Shown: positions 61,673-64,000 of the stretch, one piece after another | Position numbering within the stretch: position 1 is the first letter of the stretch | Layout: every line of letters starts with the position of its first letter | Notes under the pieces: model-generated | Told to the model about the DNA's origin: nothing | Seen by the model: the letters and a program-made list of their open reading frames with translations, nothing else | Database searches by the model: none | Made by a program: the position numbers and the translations under genes | From: JASJBU01 sp963790775 | GTDB taxonomy: Bacteria > Pseudomonadota > Gammaproteobacteria > Chromatiales > Chromatiaceae | Assembly (NCBI GenBank): GCA_963790775.1 | Contig: CAWBPR010000013.1 | Location: forward strand, 186,001 to 250,000 | Reading direction: 5' to 3' | Length of the DNA: 64,000 nt

Positions 61673-62125
61673 ATGATGAAAATTAAACTCATTTCTAAAT
61701 TTTTACTTTACATAGTGGTAAGCTTGACCCTGTCTCTAAGTCAAGCATGCGCCAAAGATGGAAAAAACGTGGTTAAGGTCCCAATACCTGAAGGTACGAA
61801 AGCAACGATTCTCGTCCTGGATGAAAAGGGGAAAATCATGAGTATGGTAGACGAGACGGGAATGGAAGCAATTGAGTGTGAGTTGTGCAATGGGGAAGAC
61901 CACCAGGATGCTCACTGCAAAGAGCGATTGGCCAAAGAAGCTGCCGCCTATAAGAAATATGGTCAGTATCGTGGACGTCCACTGTGCGCCTCACTTACAG
62001 GCGGCAGGACAACGATCAACAACTGGTCAACATTCAGCCATATGGGACACCATAGAAATCCAGACTGCAGAGCCGTGGAAAGCCGTGGTGTAATCCGATT
62101 ACTACCGCGTGGTTGTTATCACTAA
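61673..62125 (+). CDS. Small exported Cys/His-rich protein
   Basis: A 150-residue protein with a signal peptide (KLISKFLLYIVVSLTLSLSQ), GAGG nine bases before the ATG. Cleavage probably follows SQACA; a lipobox is not clear. The mature part has CELCNGEDHQDAHCKERL, RPLCASLTGG, HMGHHRNPDC and a final GCYH. Seven cysteines and clustered His suggest disulfides or metal binding. No family is recognised. It lies 62 bases after the FecR-TPR-barrel gene on the same strand, and may share its transcript. Confidence 0.68.
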   Translation: MMKIKLISKFLLYIVVSLTLSLSQACAKDGKNVVKVPIPEGTKATILVLDEKGKIMSMVDETGMEAIECELCNGEDHQDAHCKERLAKEAAAYKKYGQYRGRPLCASLTGGRTTINNWSTFSHMGHHRNPDCRAVESRGVIRLLPRGCYH

Positions 62126-62214
62126 GGAAGGCCTGACGTAGTCAACCTTTTTGGGATATCCTACTTGAGCATCTTATTATATATTTCTTTTAAGTTGATC
62201 TGGCTGGTGTCACG

Positions 62215-62250
62215 ACCCACGCACCAACTGCATACGGTTGGTGCGTGGGT
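62215..62250. repeat. Perfect 14-bp inverted repeat (hairpin)
   Basis: ACCCACGCACCAAC and GTTGGTGCGTGGGT are perfect complements around an eight-base loop. No T-run follows on either strand. It lies 90 bases after the small exported protein and just before the decayed serine hydrolase. It may be a factor-independent 3'-end hairpin or a remnant of a mobile-element end. Confidence 0.75.
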
Positions 62251-62273
62251 ATCGAGTGACGGTTTATGCGTTG

Positions 62274-62893
62274 TTAGTATAGTTCCCAATCGATCAATTC
62301 GTATCCCTGTCCGCGCCACTCATTGTGTCGATTCGTGATGTTTTTTTGTCCAGGCGTCAGAGCTGTTTTTAGTCCCGCAGAATACGTAGTTGCGATTAAG
62401 TATTTCTCCGTCAGCGTTCTTTGAAAACCTCCACGCCCTGTTCTGCGTTGTAGGAGTTGCTGGTATGTATACTTTGGGAGTGGTTGGGTGAACTGTTCTC
62501 GGGACATTTATCCTTGTTCTTATAATGAATGATCCCAGCTCGGTTCGATAACAGATGCTTGATGCGGACCTTTCCTTTGTCGTCAATGCTCGGCCAGGAG
62601 CTAACGTGTTCCGTCATCTTGTCGTTCAGACTGAAATCTGTATTCTCCAAATCAAGCTTCAGGGCTGCAGTAGCGGTAAGCGATTTCGATATCGAGGCCC
62701 AGCGGAACATTGTACTCGTGGTGACCGGGTTCTTGTGCGCCAGGTCAGTACACCCATAACCCTTTGAGTGCTAAATATTGCCGTTTCTAACAATTCCAAC
62801 CGCCATGCCGACGATGTTCTGCCTGGCCATTTCGTCGAGCACGACTGCATCGATCTGGGCCGTCGTTTGCGCCACGGCTGAAAATCCTGTCAT
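62274..62893 (-). pseudogene. Decayed serine hydrolase (beta-lactamase class C / penicillin-binding-like)
   Basis: The minus strand starts MTGFSAVAQTTAQIDAVVLD, preceded by AAGGAG, and reads MAVGIVRNGNI, then an in-frame TAG where relatives have an aromatic residue. It resumes HSKGYGCTDLAHKNPVTTST and MFRWASISKSLTATAALKL, which contains the nucleophile motif SISK (SxxK), then IKHLLSNRAGIIHY. After that the frame degenerates. A different frame continues with a family-like GGFQ stretch and LKTALTPGQK...EWRGQGYEL. The nonsense codon, frameshift and missing middle/C-terminal motifs mark a dead gene. Its AT-rich, degraded nature contrasts with the intact genes to the left. Confidence 0.72.
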
Positions 62894-63549
62894 CCATAAG
62901 CTCCTTAGGGCCACTATACATAGTAGATAGTAGCGAAATCGTTAGTGCTGATTATTGTTGTGAATGGTTATCTCCATTTAATCGGGTACTGGTTATCACT
63001 ATCCGCTAATACCTGAAGTAATCATCGATCATATTTACACTGATCAATCGGAAGGGTCGGGAGAGTGCAGTCTACTGTTTACCGACTATCTGCTCTGTAA
63101 GATATTCACATCTAATTTGTAACTAAATATACAGCCACAATCACATGCTCAGCAGAGCGACTTTGCCCTTTATCTGCGGAATTTGCGTCTCTCTTAAGGA
63201 GGCTCTTATTAAATCCCTGAATGGATATTTCAGAGCATGGAAAAGAAAAATGCGATTTGCCGTTTTCTTAATTCTACGAGAGGTTTGACGGCTGAATGTG
63301 AAAATATCACATGTCCCCGATGTAAAAAGTTACAGATTCAATTCTCTGGGATTCATATGCTTTCCATGCAATGCGTGACAAACATTTCACTTATGACTGT
63401 CATCTGACAGAGGTTCAATGAGTGACTGCTTTTGGCAGTATTGTATGACGTAAAAGAAGGCGAAAGCTGGATGAATAATCCGACTTATGCAGGTAAGCAT
63501 ATCCGAGAGTTTTCAGCAACGCTCTCATAACAACCAGAGGAAAACAGAG
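62894..63549. other. AT-rich intergenic region of about 650 bases
   Basis: No gene is confidently supported. An AAGGAGG motif near 63196-63202 is 18 or more bases from the next ATGs. One possible 55-codon frame (from 63237, with CENITCPRCKK) is too weak to call. A TGTGA-AAATA-TCACA repeat lies at 63297-63311, and a CTGAA/TTCAG hairpin near 63217-63232. The region ends with AGAGG before the last gene. Confidence 0.45.
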
Positions 63550-64000
63550 ATGGATAAGGATAAAATGTCTGATAAGGATGGAACAATCGAAAACGTTCAA
63601 ATTGACTCAACAAGAGTGTCTGTAGGGGTCAAGGATCCGATTAGCAGGTTACCGGGAGACAGTCTTGCTGATGTGAACCTCGAGAAACTACCCCACACCC
63701 GGGAGCGGGGGCAGTTCAGGGCGCTGCTCGCATCCAACCCTAACTACTTTGGCAACTTAAAGGCCAGCCGTTTCAAGCCAGTACTGAGTATTCAGTCCGA
63801 TACCGTCTATGAGGAGATCGGTTGCGTCGGATTCCAGCCCCAGTTCGATCGTCTGGAAGCAGTCGTTTATATCAATCAGCCATCTGGCTATGGTGGAAAT
63901 ATATGTTCTCCGGGAACACCGGAGTATGTGCGTTTTTACAGTTCATCAGATAATGGCGCAACCTGGGATGACCTGGGATTGACCAGCTTTACCGCCTATA
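63550..64000 (+). CDS. Unrecognised protein, 3' partial
   Basis: The frame starts MDKDKMSDKDGTIENVQIDS with AGAGG nine bases upstream and runs to the window edge (150 codons seen). It has no signal peptide. A conserved-looking block follows: FRALLASNPNYFGNLKASRF, SIQSDTVYEEIGCVGFQPQF, INQPSGYGGNICSPGTPEYV, RFYSSSDNGATWDDLGLTSF. The last part has a beta-sandwich flavour with the SDNGATW motif common in BNR/Asp-box-like repeats. I have a vague memory of uncharacterised families with GYGGxxCxxGxPEYVRF in several phyla but cannot name one. The absence of a stop over 451 bases and good codon structure support coding. Confidence 0.75.
   Translation, partial: MDKDKMSDKDGTIENVQIDSTRVSVGVKDPISRLPGDSLADVNLEKLPHTRERGQFRALLASNPNYFGNLKASRFKPVLSIQSDTVYEEIGCVGFQPQFDRLEAVVYINQPSGYGGNICSPGTPEYVRFYSSSDNGATWDDLGLTSFTAY

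Noticed and set aside
63297..63311. CRP-like site TGTGA-AAATA-TCACA
   Set aside because: The CRP core needs six bases between the half-sites; here there are five, so the geometry is wrong. Kept only as an inverted repeat.
63237..63420. Possible 55-codon gene with CENITCPRCKK
   Set aside because: The nearby AAGGAGG is too far from the start codon, the composition is poor after the Cys cluster, and no family is recognised.

Overview
This window looks like chromosomal core of a gammaproteobacterium, probably an autotrophic or sulfur-oxidising relative of the Chromatiales, Sedimenticola or Thiodiazotropha lineages. That placement is inferred from protein character, not from a search. Supporting signs are the rlmN-pilF-rodZ-hisS-yfgM-bamB-der block, a Calvin/glycolysis run with a class II aldolase, a PEP-CTERM surface protein, long-form RtcB with archease, and a RelA-type (p)ppGpp synthetase. 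No rRNA, tRNA, CRISPR array, insertion sequence or integrase was seen.

Layout. 1-3.9 kb: 3' part of secA, argJ, a Nudix-ThiE fusion and a convergent PilZ protein. 4-6.1 kb: membrane hybrid histidine kinase. 6.1-9.9 kb (minus): the activated-methyl cycle genes metK, ahcY and metF; ahcY has a clear S-adenosylhomocysteine riboswitch, and metK carries one apparent frameshift. 10-18 kb: a thioredoxin-like protein, then tkt-gap-pgk-pyk-fba. 18-23.1 kb: glutaredoxin, purC, a small unknown plus an MbcA/ParS/Xre-like antitoxin, a metallo-hydrolase, plsY, folB and folK. 23.5-35 kb: DUF1015, relA, and the rlmN...der block, which lacks ispG between rodZ and hisS. 35-38.4 kb (minus): a PEP-CTERM protein and a TPR protein, with a candidate sigma-54 promoter and upstream palindrome. 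38.4-46 kb: SPL-family radical SAM protein coupled to a sodium/solute symporter, an exported metallo-hydrolase, an exported YceI protein and a large exported protein. 46-53 kb: rtcB-archease-YbaK, then a SWIM-SNF2 helicase and its partner. 53-58 kb: DUF2914 protein, small coiled-coil protein, CHASE2 adenylate/guanylate cyclase and a cyclic-nucleotide-binding protein. 58-62 kb: a FecR-TPR-beta-barrel protein and a small Cys/His-rich exported protein. 62-64 kb: decayed serine hydrolase and the start of an unrecognised gene.

The most interesting regions are the cyclase/CNB/FecR-TPR-barrel cluster (55-62 kb), which could be an envelope-sensing cyclic-nucleotide module, and the PEP-CTERM promoter architecture. 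Four genes (metK, the YceI gene, the helicase partner and the CHASE2 cyclase) are each restored by one- or two-base corrections, mostly in homopolymer runs. This points to indel errors in the sequence, although real lesions cannot be excluded.
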